From positions 106,601,007 to 106,665,006 of the forward strand of contig OZ038382.1 of NCBI GenBank assembly GCA_964036045.1: DNA of 64,000 bases. The letters run 5' to 3'. The position numbers and the translations under genes were made by a program. The stretch comes from Eutreptiella sp. 'Long Island Sound 2002'. Lineage: Eukaryota > Euglenozoa > Euglenophyceae > Eutreptiales > Eutreptiaceae. This document shows positions 34,036-44,980 of the stretch, piece after piece (position 1 is the stretch's first letter; each line of letters starts with the position of its first letter). The notes beneath the pieces are model-generated. The model was given only the letters and a program-made list of their open reading frames with translations. It was not told where the DNA came from and made no database searches.

Positions 34036-34130
34036 GCATCCCTCGCTATGATGGTGACGGAGCCCTGGTGGAGCCAGGTGGCTTGGTCGCCGTCAATGTG
34101 GTGGTGCAGAACCCTTCTGATTGTGCCCCA

Positions 34131-34145
34131 CATCCTGCGGGAAAG
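34131..34145. repeat. Target-site duplication of LINE copy A, right
   Basis: CATCCTGCGGGAAAG, partner of 6076-6090. After it the T1 protein continues in frame (RGK then ACHKGM). Confidence 0.65.
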
Positions 34146-35158
34146 CGTGTCACAAAGGCATGCTGAAAAGGGATGATTTGGCTGTATGGCAGGATGTGGT
34201 GCACCGGCCGGATTGGTTGGCACCGTCGTTGGTGGACGGGGGCCATTTCCTGACTTTTACTGATGTATTTAGTAGTAAGCAACTTGCACGCTTTCCACGT
34301 CACTGGGACGCGACAAAGGACGGTCTCTCACAGCCATGGGCTGGAGGAAACCTCTGGTTACACCCGCCTGACCGCTTGTGGGAGCAGACCGTTCAGAAAC
34401 TCGAAAATGAGCAAGGCCAAGGCATTGCTATTGTACCCACGTGTAAGGATAGGGACTGGTGGTGGTCACTGACCGAAGTTGTAGTAGATAGGGTGGATGC
34501 TTTGGCGGGCGAACCAATGTTTGTAAACAATAGGGGTACTGTATGCTCTATTGATAGGGAGTATAGGATGGTACTCATCGATGCATTTGGATGGACGCCA
34601 GAAGGAGCAGCATCCGCTCCAGTCGATACAGCCGAACAGCAGCAGGCCTTATGGTCCACAAAACCCTCTCGTGGAGACAGTGTGCTTGTGGATCCCCATG
34701 ACTGCACAGTTGGGGATCCTCACCCCATTCCCCCTCTAAACCATCGGTATACTCGCTTCTGCGCGGCTCTGATCTCACAGACAGCGATCAGGACGGCCCA
34801 GAAAGTCAGTTTTGCGGACACATGCAGCGTCAGTTTCGTCGGCAGCCTCCAAAGAGGTCCAGAAAAGGGGGATACAACCCAGTCAGAGACTGAGGCATCC
34901 TCCAGGCCTGATTTTTCATCATCAGAGGAGTCTGGTGCCGAGCAGAAGCAGCAGTCGCTAACACACGTGCCGGTAATTAACCCGTTAGGTAGGAATAGGC
35001 ACATGTTGGGCCCCACTGAAATCAACCAACACGAGTGGGTACAAGGATACGGTAAACACATGTGGTCGGTCATCCAGTCTGATGAAGACTGGGATGGATG
35101 TGATGATCTGAAGGATAAGTCATGGAGCGATATGAAAAGCCTGTCCTCCGTCCCATAG
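34146..35158 (+). pseudogene. Dam-methyltransferase-like domain of T1, upstream of RT
   Basis: In the open frame beginning at 34121, of which the first eight codons are LINE and target-duplication sequence, residues 48-120 read DVFSSKQLARFPRHWD, DATKDGLSQPW, NLWLHPPD, GIAIVP and a WWW motif. This is the layout of phage-type Dam N6-adenine methyltransferase relatives found in RT-RNase H proteins of DIRS-like and some Ty3-like elements. The catalytic (N/D)PPY is HPPD here, so methylation is doubtful and a structural or DNA-binding role is more likely. The C-terminal half is acidic and Ser-rich. A TAG ends it, and RT starts 167 bp later in another frame. No retropepsin motif was found between them. 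Confidence 0.6.
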
Positions 35159-35324
35159 ACACCCAGGATGTGACCGAGGCAGCCAAAAAGGCTCAACGCC
35201 CGCATTGAACACTCAAATGGGAGTTGTTGCCTGATGACGCTGGTCCCCGGGCCAATAAGCCCATTCGCGCAGTAGGGGGCCAAAGGTATTATGGGACAAG
35301 ATCATCACGTTTAAAGGCCGTGGC

Positions 35325-36179
35325 ATGCTGCCTAAGGCCAAGGACCAGCCACAAGGGGTGGCCAGGGAATTCCTAGTTCCCAAGCCAGGGAAGAATGATT
35401 GGCGGTTGGTCATTGACTACCGTCACCTGAATTCCTTTTTGCAGGGCAACAGAATCCCTTTGCCAATCATTGAGGATCAAATTGCAAATCAGGACGGCAA
35501 TTTTATACTTTCCATCGTTGATTTCCAGGATGGCTTCCACCAAATGCGCCTGGACGAGGACAGTAAGCATTTGACTGCTTTTTGCACACCATTCCGAATT
35601 TTTGAACGGAATGTCCTACCCATGGGTGTCAAGGTGGGGCCAGCAGCCTACCAGCAAATGGTCCAATACGTGACTCGTAGTTGTCCACAGTCCCGCCCCT
35701 ACATTGATGATATCCTGTCATCTTTTGGCAAGGCTGTGATGGAGCCAGACAAACTTACGATTGAGCAGAAGCAGGAACCTGTAACGCTCCAAGAATACTT
35801 TGAACCACACCATGTGGACCTGTGCAAGCTTTTTGATGCACTGAAGGAGGAACAGCTGACGGTCAAACCGGCCAAGGTCCATCTGCTTAAGCGCATAGTC
35901 CAGTATGTGGGTCACATACTCAAGGACGGCTGTTGGTACCTATCTGCCACCAACGTTTTCTCCATTAAGGAGTGGAAATGGAAAAATATTACCTCAGCCA
36001 AGCACATGCAGGGCTTTTTGGGCCTTATGGGCTGGTATCACGTACACATTAAGGGGTTTGCTGCCATGGCTGCCTCCTTGATGAATGTCTTGAAGGGCAA
36101 ATACAAATGTGAGACTTGTGACCCAGCAGCCCCCAGATCTGCCACCACGGTGCCTCAAAACGCAAAAAGAATATGTTAA
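35325..36179 (+). pseudogene. T1 Ty3/gypsy reverse transcriptase
   Basis: 284 open codons with all core RT motifs: DWRLVIDYRHLN (residues 25-36), SIVDFQDGFHQMRL (catalytic Asp66), VLPMGVKVGPAAYQ (98-110) and YIDDIL (126-131, catalytic Asp pair). After motif C there is an unusual insert with a Gln/Glu-rich stretch before the thumb (LTVKPAKVHLL, VQYVGHIL, MQGFLGLMGWYH). The RT itself is intact. It is counted as a fragment because the flanking domains are in other frames. A frameshift near 36170 leads into RNase H. Confidence 0.9.
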
Positions 36180-36942
36180 CGCCTAAAGAGGCTCGCATTC
36201 AGTGGACGGATGAGATGAAAGAACGTTTTGGGCGATTGAAGCAGGCGTTAACTGAGAAAACTAAGTTGTGCTTCCCTAAGCCAGGCTTGCCATGGCGTAT
36301 CATCACTGATGCATCCAATTACGCCGCAGTTGGAGTTTTGGAACAACAGCAGGAGGATGGAAATTGAAATCCTGTTGCGTTCTACTCCAGGAAGCTACAA
36401 GGCAATGGGGCCGGCTATGATGGGTGTACAAAGAATACAGGGCAGTCTGTCTGGACTCCTAGGGAGCAGGAAACTTACGCCATAGTGTGCTGCTTGCTGA
36501 AATTTCAGTCCCGAGTCGGAAACGCTCAAGTTGAGATCCAAACAGACAATTCAGTAGTCGTTAAGTGGTACAAAGAGGATCTTTGTACCATTTCAGGGCT
36601 GCTAGGACAGCGCGAGCGGTGGCATGAGTTTTTGAGCCGATTCAACCTGATAATCACCTACTGTGAAGGTAAGAAGAATCAGGCTGCTGATGCCTTGTCC
36701 TGTTTTGCCTACCCCGCTGGGGATGCTCAGGACACCAATTTTGATGGTCATAATGACGACCTGGAAGGGTAGGAACAACCGGAACGAGAAGGATGGCAAT
36801 CAGTACGCGAGTATTTTAAAACGGCAGAGCCGGCATCCTTCTCTGAAGAGCAGACCATGGTAAATGCGTTTCGCATAGCCAAACAGGCTGCTTTGAAAGC
36901 AGTAAAGTCTGTTTCCCCAGTAGAAGTTGAAGCACGATATCA
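36173..36942 (+). pseudogene. T1 RNase H, first copy
   Basis: In one frame: an LPWRIITDAS motif (first Asp), an in-frame TGA at 36365 where relatives have Trp before PVAFYSRKL, QETYAIV (Glu), IQTDNSVVV (Asp) and NQAADALSCF (last Asp). All four catalytic acids are present. A TAG follows at 36770, after which the frame continues (EYFKTAEPASFSEEQ...VSPVEVE) until it meets inverted PBS/LTR sequence at 36943. A second, more decayed copy follows at 42076. Confidence 0.85.
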
Positions 36943-36966
36943 GGGACCCGATGCGCCCAGTTGCCA
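36943..36966 (-). other. Inverted primer-binding site joined to T1 RNase H
   Basis: Read on the minus strand, TGGCAACTGGGCGCATCGGG starts two bases after an LTR CA end. The PBS of an LTR in the opposite orientation is fused directly to the end of the RNase H region. The junction shows short homology (GGGAC...GATG) with the unbroken sequence at 42821-42832. Confidence 0.55.
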
Positions 36967-36968
36967 GA

Positions 36969-39900
36969 TGTAAAAAAAAAGATAGGTAAAACACGACGGA
37001 ACAATTTTCCAAATAGCTGAAATTAAAGCTAATTAGCATAAAAAACGGACAGGCAAAAAAGCGCGCTGCGAAACGCGTCAAAACACGACCGAACATTTTT
37101 CGGCCTTAAATAGGTGAATAGTTAACGCCGTAAGCACCGTAGCAAACGTAGGAGTAGAGCGCCGTACCCCTCGCACTCTGACACGTCGTATAGGTATGGA
37201 AAAACGCTCGCGAGCAGGGCGTAAAAACCGATAAACATTTCTCTAACACACTACGCCCTCGGTCTCGCACCCCCTTGCTTTCTTGTCTTCTCCATGTACC
37301 TTGCCCTCCCGTTCCCACCCCATTCTCGCGGTTTTCGCCCTCCTTCTCGCTGCAGGCTGGAGCGGGCAACCAGTCAAGACTCAAGTGCAGTCAAAAACCG
37401 AAAGAAAAAAGACAACGACGACGACGCCCTCAACAACGGCCATCGTCGGGGCCGCCGGGTAGCACGTAAGTCGATGAGACCAAAATGGTCTTGCTGCCCG
37501 CCTGCGTGCACGTATTGGGTACAGTGAAAACTTTTTTTATTTTCAAAAACCGAAAAATAATTTTAAAAGGAAAAAGGAATACCCGCAGCAAAGGAGTACA
37601 CACAGCACAGCCCAGCGGCCCAGCACCACAAGGCAACAGGGCACCACAGAACACAGCACGGCACAGCAAGACACCACGACACACCACGCCACACAACACG
37701 GCAGCACCACCACACCACAGGACGCCAAGGGAGACAGTACAACACACAGCGACACACCACAGCACGAGGCACCAACAACAGCACAGACCAAACCGGCACC
37801 GAACAACAAGACACACAGCGCAACACAGCACCCCACACACAGGGACAGGACACAAACCAACACCACCAGCAAAGCAAAACGGACAGCAGGGCACCACAGC
37901 ACGGCACCACATGGCAACACAGCACCACAGAACACAGGACATAGCACAGGGGGGCGGGGCAACACAACAAACGACAGCACACCGCAGGGCAGCAGGCCAC
38001 GCGGCCAGGCAGGAGCACGCGCGACAAAGCACGCCAGCGGAAGACAACAGCGGGCAACCAGACCCAGCACCAAACACGCATCAACCAGAGGCAACAACAC
38101 ACAGCACCAGCCAGCGCGAACAAAGCAACAGAGCATCACCAGCAAGAGACGACGCAGACAGCAGCACACTGCACAACGGGCGGCACGACAGAACAACACA
38201 GCACTGCACGCCAGGACAGAACAGAACAAACGTGCAACGACAGGGGACCACGCCATGGCAACAGGGGGCAGCAGCAGGGGGGGGGAGGGTAGGGCAGGAG
38301 AACCCCACAGAACGCAGCGGACCCGACAACCAGACGAGACCGCGCACCCGGGTAACACACGGCACAACACACCACACCACAACGCGCGACGGCGCCACAC
38401 ACGGCAAAGCACCGCAAAAAACAGCACTGCACAACAGGGCACCGCACGACACCAACAAAAAAAGGGGAGGCAGCGCCCACAGGAGACCGCCAGCAACAAA
38501 ACCAACAACACAGCACAACAACACATCACACAGCACCACACGGCACCGAAAAACACCGCAAAACACCACAAACCACACAAAATAGCCCACAACAGACCGC
38601 AGCACCACGCAACAAGACAGGAGACCGAGCAAAACACGAAGAGGAGCTGCCCGGGGGGGGGGGGGGGGGCACAGCCCCAGCACGCAGCGCACACACAAGC
38701 ACGCAAGGCCGCACACAGAGGAAGAAAAAGAAACCCAGCCAGGCGAAGCAGAGCCCAAGCGCACGAGGAGCGGCGGGCAGCAGGAAAAGCAGGAACGCAA
38801 AACAACAGAAACCAAAAAAAAAAAAAGAGAGAGAGAGAGAGACATAGGGCGGGGGCGCGGGCAGCCACAAAGCGCCGGGGCCCAGGGGTCCCAAATCCTG
38901 AAACAACAGGAACACCAAAATAAGGGAAGCGCGGAAAAACAAACAAAAAAAAGGGAGGGGAGCAGGAGCAAACGAAGAGCGCCAAGGCCAAGGGCACTCA
39001 GGCCCTGGACCCACCAAATGCTCGAGACAGCGGGGGCGCGAGAGGGGAGGGGGAAGGAAAGAGAAAAAAAAAACACGGGCAAAACCAAGCCCGAAGGGGG
39101 CTGAAAACAAAGGAGAAGGAACAAACGGCCAGAGGAACGGTGAGGCGCACCAAAACGCACCCGGGACGCCGGCCCGGCCAACCTGGCCAAGAACAGCACG
39201 CACAGGCACACACGCGCGGGACCCAGGCGTGGCGTCCTCCGACCCGAAAGCAGAGGTGTCGGCGTCCACACAAAACAGCCCCGGTGCACCGGCCGCGTCC
39301 CTCATCGAAAGACGGAGGCTACGGAAACCCGACGCGTCAGTGACCAGGTCCACAGACACCAACGCACTGCAGCGCACACAGCCCAAGACCGAAGCCCGAG
39401 GGACCCGCCAGGGACAACCCGATCGTGGGGCCCCGAACAGGTACGACACGGAGCGTGCCCAGCGCCCCTGCCTCTGCAGGGGCCAGCGGCAGGCACAAAG
39501 AGCCCGGTTCTCGGCCGGCCTCCACGTGCCCCGCGCAGCCGCGCAGTAGATCCGGGGGCGACAGCCCCTGGGGTGAAGGAAGGTACCACGGCGACAGGAA
39601 AGCCGACCAGAGCACTGAGGGCAACCGGACCGCGGGGCGGGGCGACGAGGCATGCCAGAGAGGCACGCCGCCGCCACAACCACAGCACAAGAACAGGTGC
39701 CAAGCAAAGACGGCCAGCGGGTGCCGCATACCCGGGAAGCGCGTACAACACACGATGAAGCGCGGCACAGGAGAGGGTGCCAAGTAGAACCAGGCCCCCA
39801 CGCCCGCACACCACACCCACAACCAGTGGGTAGCGGGCCCCAGCCGCACTCCCAAAGGACGGGCGATCGGGCGTGGGAGAGCGCCCAACCCCGGACGTCC

Positions 39901-42075
39901 CACACCCAGGCAAGAGGCGCCCCTCCCTGGGCGCCCTCTTGCCGCCTCCGCAGCGCGCAAAGCCAGCTCGCAAGAGGGCGCGCTGGGGGGTTGCTGACAG
40001 GTCCCCACGTCCACATCCCCCGCACCCACAGCCAGTGGGTAGCAAGCCCCGACCGCACGCCCCAAGGATGGGCGGTCGGGCGTGGGATCGCGCCCAACCC
40101 CGGACGCCCCACTCCCAGGCAAGAGGTGCCCCCCCCCCCCAGGCGCCCTCGTGCCGCCCCCGCAGCAGGCAAAGCCAGCTCGCAAGAGCACGCGCTGGGG
40201 GGTTGGTGACGGGCCCCCACGCCCACAACCCCCGCATCCACAGCCAGTGGGTAGCGGGCCCTGGCCGCACGCCCCAAGGACGGGCGGTCGGGCGTGGGAG
40301 AGCACCCCACCCCGGACGCTCCACACCCAGGCAAGAGGCGCCCCCCTACTGGGCGCCCTCGTGCCGCCCCACAGCGCGCAAAGCCAGCTCGCAAGAGCGC
40401 GCTCTATGGGTTGGTGACGGGTCCCCAGGCCCACACCCCCCGCATCCACAGCCAGTGGGTAGCACGCCCCGTCCGCACGCCTTAAGGACGGGCAGTCGGA
40501 CGTGGCAGAGCGCCCAACCCCTTACGCCCCACACCCAGGCAGGAAGGCCCCCCGCCAGGCGCCCTCGTGCCGCCCCAACAGTGTGCAAAGCCAGCTCGCA
40601 AGAGCGCGCGCTGCAGGGTTGGTGACTGGTCCGCACACCCACATCCCCCGCACCCACAGCCAGAGGGTAGCGGGCCCCGGCCGCACGCCCCAAGGATGCG
40701 CGGTGGGGCGTGGAAGAGCGCCAAACCCCGGACGCCCCACACCCAAGCAGCAGACGCCCCCCCCGGGGCTCCCTCGTGCCGCTCCCGCAGCGCGCAAAGC
40801 CAGCTCGCAAGAGCGCGCGCTGTGGGGTTGGTGACGGGTCCCCACGCCATCATCCCCGACCCAAAGCCAGTGGGTAGCAGGCCCTGGCCGTACACCCCAA
40901 GGACGGGCGGTCAGGCGAGGGGAGAGCGTCCAACCCCGGACGCCCCACAGCCAGGCAAGGGGCACCCCCCCCGGGCGCCCTCGTGCCGCCCCCAGAGCGC
41001 GCAAAGCCAGCTTGGAAGAGCGCGCGCTGTGGGTTTGGTGACGGCTCCCCACGTCCACATCCCCCGCACCCACAGCCAGTGGGTAGCAAGCCCCTGGCCG
41101 CACGCCCCAAGGACAGGCCGTCGGGCGAGGGAGAGCGCCCGATCCTGGACGCCTCATATCCAGGCAAGAGGCGCCCCCCCCCTGGGCGGCCTCGTGCCGC
41201 TCCCACAGTGCGCAAAGCCAGCTTGCGAAAGCAGGCCCGCCTGCAGGGGGGCGAGCGACCCCGAGCAAGGCAGGGGGATGAAGGGACCCGGCCACCGCCC
41301 TGGAGCTAAATAGGCGGAGCACGGGACTGGAGCAGGAAAGGCGGAGGGGCACAAACTGCCTGGAACGGCCCTACCGGCGCCCTGCAACAGAACCGCGCGT
41401 AGTGCGCGCGCCACACCAGGCCGGGGAGGGGGGGCGTGTACGCCGCCGGAGCACGAGCGCACACACAGGCAACGGACACGCGGAAGGGTGACCGGACCGA
41501 GCCCGCAGAACGCACAGACCGCATGGAATGCCGTGCCGGCAGGCGAAGGGAAGGGACAGCCGGGCGAGACAACCCGCAACATGCACGGCGAGGGACGCGA
41601 GGGGAGGGGGGAGCCCCAGGGGAGAAGCGAGAACCGGCACCGCCCCCGACCCTCCAGACCAACCAGGGCGCTGCGGCCTGCCTAGGCAATAGTAGCACAC
41701 AGTGCTATGCACCAGCCCCGCGGCTAGGCAGCCTCCGCGCCAGCCCGTGGGGGTCCCACTGGCGACAAGCTAGTAGTACAGGCCGGACGGTGCCGGCAGC
41801 CCGGGCGACCATGCATCAGGGGGGTGGCGTAGTGCGTAAGCGCCTGCAACCACAGTTGCTAAGCGACGCACTGACCGGGGAGTGGGGAAACGGGGAGGCC
41901 GGGGAGGGACAGGGCTCCAAGCCCCGTGACCCCGGGGGACTCCACCAGAAGGCAGGAGGTGTGTCATGGAGGGCCCCCCAATAGGTCCCGGTGGGGAGGA
42001 TATCACCTGGCCCAACCACGTGGCCCCCCGGGGCCGAAGAGCGCCTAGTACCCGAAAAGTCAAACCTCAAACCTC
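36969..42075 (-). repeat. Inverted LTR of the T1 family, about 5.1 kb
   Basis: Segments 36969-37500 and 37543-39560 are the reverse complement of 2924-2401 and 2350-1. Beyond the window's left edge equivalent, this copy continues with a 210-bp tandem array (39790-41290) and a GC-rich stretch (41290-42060) ending in three CAAACCT units, where the second RNase H copy begins. If all of this is one LTR, it is exceptionally long. No coding function is supported despite long ORFs in the purine-rich block. A G-run of about 19 lies near 38650 and a GA run near 38825. Confidence 0.55.
39790..41290 (-). repeat. 210-bp tandem array, about seven units
   Basis: The word AAGCCAGCT recurs at about 39960, 40172, 40381, 40588, 40797, 41004 and 41215, a period of 207-212 bp. 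Units also share a C-run, CGCCCTCGTGCCGCC, and GGTTGGTGAC. The period is not a multiple of three and ORFs switch frame from unit to unit, so it is not a coding repeat. It may be a U3 enhancer-type or satellite-like array of the LTR. Confidence 0.8.
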
Positions 42076-42837
42076 AAACCTCGAAACGCAAAATGATTAA
42101 GTTAACGCCTAAAGAGGACTAAGCAGGCATCCACTGAGAAAATTAAGTTGTGCCCCCCTAAGCCAGATTTGCCACGGCGTATCATCACTGATGAACCCAA
42201 GGCCGTAGGCGGAGTTTTGGAACAACTACAGGAAGATGGAAATTGAAATCCTGTTGCGTTCTACTCCAGGAGGCTACAAGGCAACGGGGCCTGCTATGAT
42301 GGGTGTACAAAGAATACAGGGCAGTCTGTCTGGACTCCTAGGGAGCAGGAAACTTACGCCATAGTGTGCTGCTTGCTCAAATTTCAGTCCTGGGTTGGAA
42401 ACGCTCACGTTGAGACCGAAACAAGCGACTCACCAATCGTTAAGTGGTACAAAGAGGATCTTTGTACCATTTCAGGGCCGCTAGGACAGCGCGGGCGGTG
42501 ACATGAGTTTTGGAGCCAATTTAACCTGGTAATCACCTACTGTGAAGGTAAGGAGAATCAGGTTGCCGATGCGCTGTCCTGTTTTGCCTAGCCTGCTGGG
42601 GATGCTCATGACACCAATTTTCATGGTGGTAATGACGACCTGGAAGGGTAGGAACAACCAGAACGAGAAGAATGGCAATCGGTACGCGAGTATTTTAAAA
42701 CAGCAGAGCCGGCATCCTTCTCTGAAGAGCAGGCCATGGTAAATGCGTTTTGCATAGCGAAGAAGGCTGCTTTAGAGACAGTAAAGTCTGTTTCCCCAGT
42801 AGAAGTTGAACCGCAGTATCCGGGACAGGATGGCACT
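42076..42837 (+). pseudogene. T1 RNase H, second copy (continues to integrase)
   Basis: Direct duplicate of 36150-36942 with an internal deletion after AACGCCTAAAGAGG (loss of about 60 bp) and more substitutions; it keeps the same TGA (42244). It reads on as ...VSPVEVE, GQDGTCFDT to the insertion point of LINE copy B, and resumes in frame at 49796 (LSGLF, TGA at 49811, KAVSALN) into the integrase. The second copy, not the first, is therefore the one physically connected to integrase. Confidence 0.8.
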
Positions 42838-42849
42838 TGTTTTGATACC
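42838..42849. repeat. Target-site duplication of LINE copy B, left
   Basis: TGTTTTGATACC is identical to 49784-49795. Removing copy B and one duplicate restores the RNase H-integrase frame. Confidence 0.85.
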
Positions 42850-43660
42850 TGGCTCCACAACCCCAAACACCACCCGGCGCGTCCACACGCGGCCGCCAGC
42901 CAGCAGCCCACCAGGCAGCGGCGACACAGGCCCACCCGGAGCCCCGCCCACGCCATGGCACACCAAACTGGCCGACGGAGGGCCCCGCACACGCGCCACC
43001 CGAGGGCCCCCCCACACAGACATGTACCGCTACCCCGACCGACACCAGCAACACCCGGCCCTTCTGCACTGTGCGCCCTCACGCCCACAACCCCCCCGAG
43101 AGCCCCAGTCGCCAGGCTCCGGCAACACCCAGCGCATCGGCTCCAGGGGACCATCCGCAGGCCCCGGCACAAGCCAAACCGGCATCCCAGCGGCACCACG
43201 ACCCACCTGCCGGGCCAGCAGTGCAGCCCACAGACACATCATCTCGCAGTTGCCCCGCCTCTAACCCGGGCCCGAACCCAGGCCCTTGACCCGGCACACG
43301 CCACCGTCCCGGCTGACACCCCGCGGTCCGCCGACCCTGGAAACTAGCCCGGACCGACGCCCGTGTCAGAAGGCCACGGGCGAGAGACGACGTGACCGAC
43401 GGGTGACGCAGCCACGCCGCCCGCACCGCCTGCCCAGCCACAACATGAGGAGCCCACAGTGGGCGCCAAGGACACAAGGGGGGGACGCCCACAGCGGACA
43501 GAAGCGTCACTGCCAGCGACAGACCTAGCCGCAAACGGGGAAACCTGGCGGGAGGGCGGACCTGCCAGAAAACCAGCGTGCCGGCCCGACGGGCATGGCG
43601 GCAAAATGAAGCGGCGAGGCATCGACCGCTGGCAGACCTAGAACGGAGCCTGAAGAACAG

Positions 43661-44835
43661 GTGCCGGACGCCGAGCATGACGCCAGCCTCTCCCCACCTT
43701 CCGTTCATGGGGCGCAACCCGCGGGTCACGCGGCCGCCTCCTTAGCGACCCCGGCGCATCACGTCGACGCAAGCGCGCCGGGGGAGGCGCCACCACGGGG
43801 CCCACCTGAAAACGGCGCGAAGTTCGAGGCCCGGGAAACCACACCCAACACGCCCAAGCGCGCAGCCAACAGGGAAACGTCGCCCAGCGGGCACAACCGC
43901 AACGAAGACTCTGGCGATGCGTTCATGGAGTACCGCATGAGTGACCCCTACGCAGACCCAGCACCGGCGGCCCCGCACATCCGCCCGGAGCCACGACGCG
44001 ACTATACAGAGGGTACACCCCTCACGGCGTCACGCCAGGGACACCTCTAGCGCGATTACACCGTCCTGGGGAAAACTGAGCATGCTACTGCTGCGGATGA
44101 CGGGCTCGCGACCGCGAGCGGGGCAGCGGACCAGGCCCCAGGCGAGCGCAGCGTGCCAGGGAGCGGGAAGCGCGTGGAGGTGGGCACCAACACCGCTAGT
44201 GAGCCTACCTGCCAGCCACAGGGGACCACCCTGCCCTGGGGGCGGGGGCATCTGGACTACACGCGCTTGGAAGGTGACGCCCGTCACTCCAGCAACCACG
44301 CGGAACAGGCGGCGTCCCAAGACCTGGGCCTATGGATCGACAGGCTCACCACAGAGGAGCAGTTTGCCCTGGCAGTCCGCATCCGATGGCTGCTTACTTC
44401 GCAGTCCAGCGACCTCGCGGAGGGAACCGCACCATAATAGACATCACCTTCAGCCATGGGACGGGGCACACGCCCCTCGCCACCATGGACCATCCTGGCC
44501 AGTGGCACTATGTGGCCACCCGGCTCATGGCGCATATGGGGGCCTACAGCCCGGACGAAATGAACAGACTACACTGGCAATGGCACAAACGCGCAGCCCT
44601 GCGCATCCGTACGGCCATGCAAAGGCACAAGGTCTGGGACATCCCTGGATCCCCGGGCTACCAAGGGGAGGCCTCAGGCTACCGGCGACCACGGTCCCAA
44701 GAGGTCCAGAAGCCCCGCAGGCAGGCGGCGCGCCGTAACTCCCCGGAACGCCACCAGGGGCCACCATCCGGAGTGGGTTCCCCCTCTGGCACATACAGAA
44801 GCCCCCTCCGACCGTTCTCCCCGCCCGGGGGCTGA
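43661..44835 (+). pseudogene. Linker and conserved unknown domain of the LINE, copy B
   Basis: A frame from 43661 (after Pro-rich remnants at 42850-43660) passes a stop at 44048, continues in register through WGRGHLDYTRLE and LWIDRLTTEEQF, and shifts frame near 44430 into HPGQWHYVATRLMAHMGAY and SPDEMNRLHWQWHKR, ending at 44835. The matching copy A domain is at 12961-13839. Across the TIR element B site it reads DAFMEYRMSDPYADPAP without interruption. Function unknown. Confidence 0.55.
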
Positions 44836-44980
44836 GGCAGTCCTCACACCTCAGGGGTGCAAGGCGGCATGCCGGAGAGGCACCAGGAGACAAGGAACCC
44901 TGGCTGCTCCCGGCGCCGCAGCCGCACGCCGCCCCCCACAGCACGGCGAGTCGTCTTCGACGAGGATACAGACCGAGGCC

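Larger units (their letters stand above)
6091..34130 (-). mobile_element. Giant APE-type LINE, copy A, with three nested insertions
   Basis: Order on the minus strand is ORF1 (34035-32929), linker (32745-32284), APE endonuclease (32201-31185), RT (31184-29650), RNase H (19057-17588), RING finger (17458-17195), Pro-rich linker (16333-14881), conserved domain (13839-12961), Ulp1-like protease (12216-11024), a long 3' UTR with tandem repeats, and a tetranucleotide tail at 6091-6108. Nested inside are LTR element T2 and two TIR elements; removing them leaves roughly 16 kb. The 15-bp imperfect target duplication and the tail mark the ends. The frames at 19048-17918, 17842-17588, 17458-17195 and 16333-15158 are all in the same register, so RNase H, RING and the Pro-rich part belonged to one polyprotein. 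Stops and frameshifts make this copy inactive. Confidence 0.75.

Noticed and set aside
36943-36966. tRNA gene fragment
   Set aside because: Only the 3'-end complement is present next to an LTR end, which fits a primer-binding site.
37543-40625. ORFs of 366 to 622 codons on both strands
   Set aside because: Same low-complexity block inverted, then the 210-bp array. The repeat period is not divisible by three and frames change per unit.
39790-41290. CRISPR-like array
   Set aside because: Whole 210-bp units repeat, with no short repeat/unique spacer alternation, in a eukaryotic repeat context.
42061-42084. Telomere-like CAAACCT repeats
   Set aside because: Only three units, not the CCCTAAA type, and located at an element junction.
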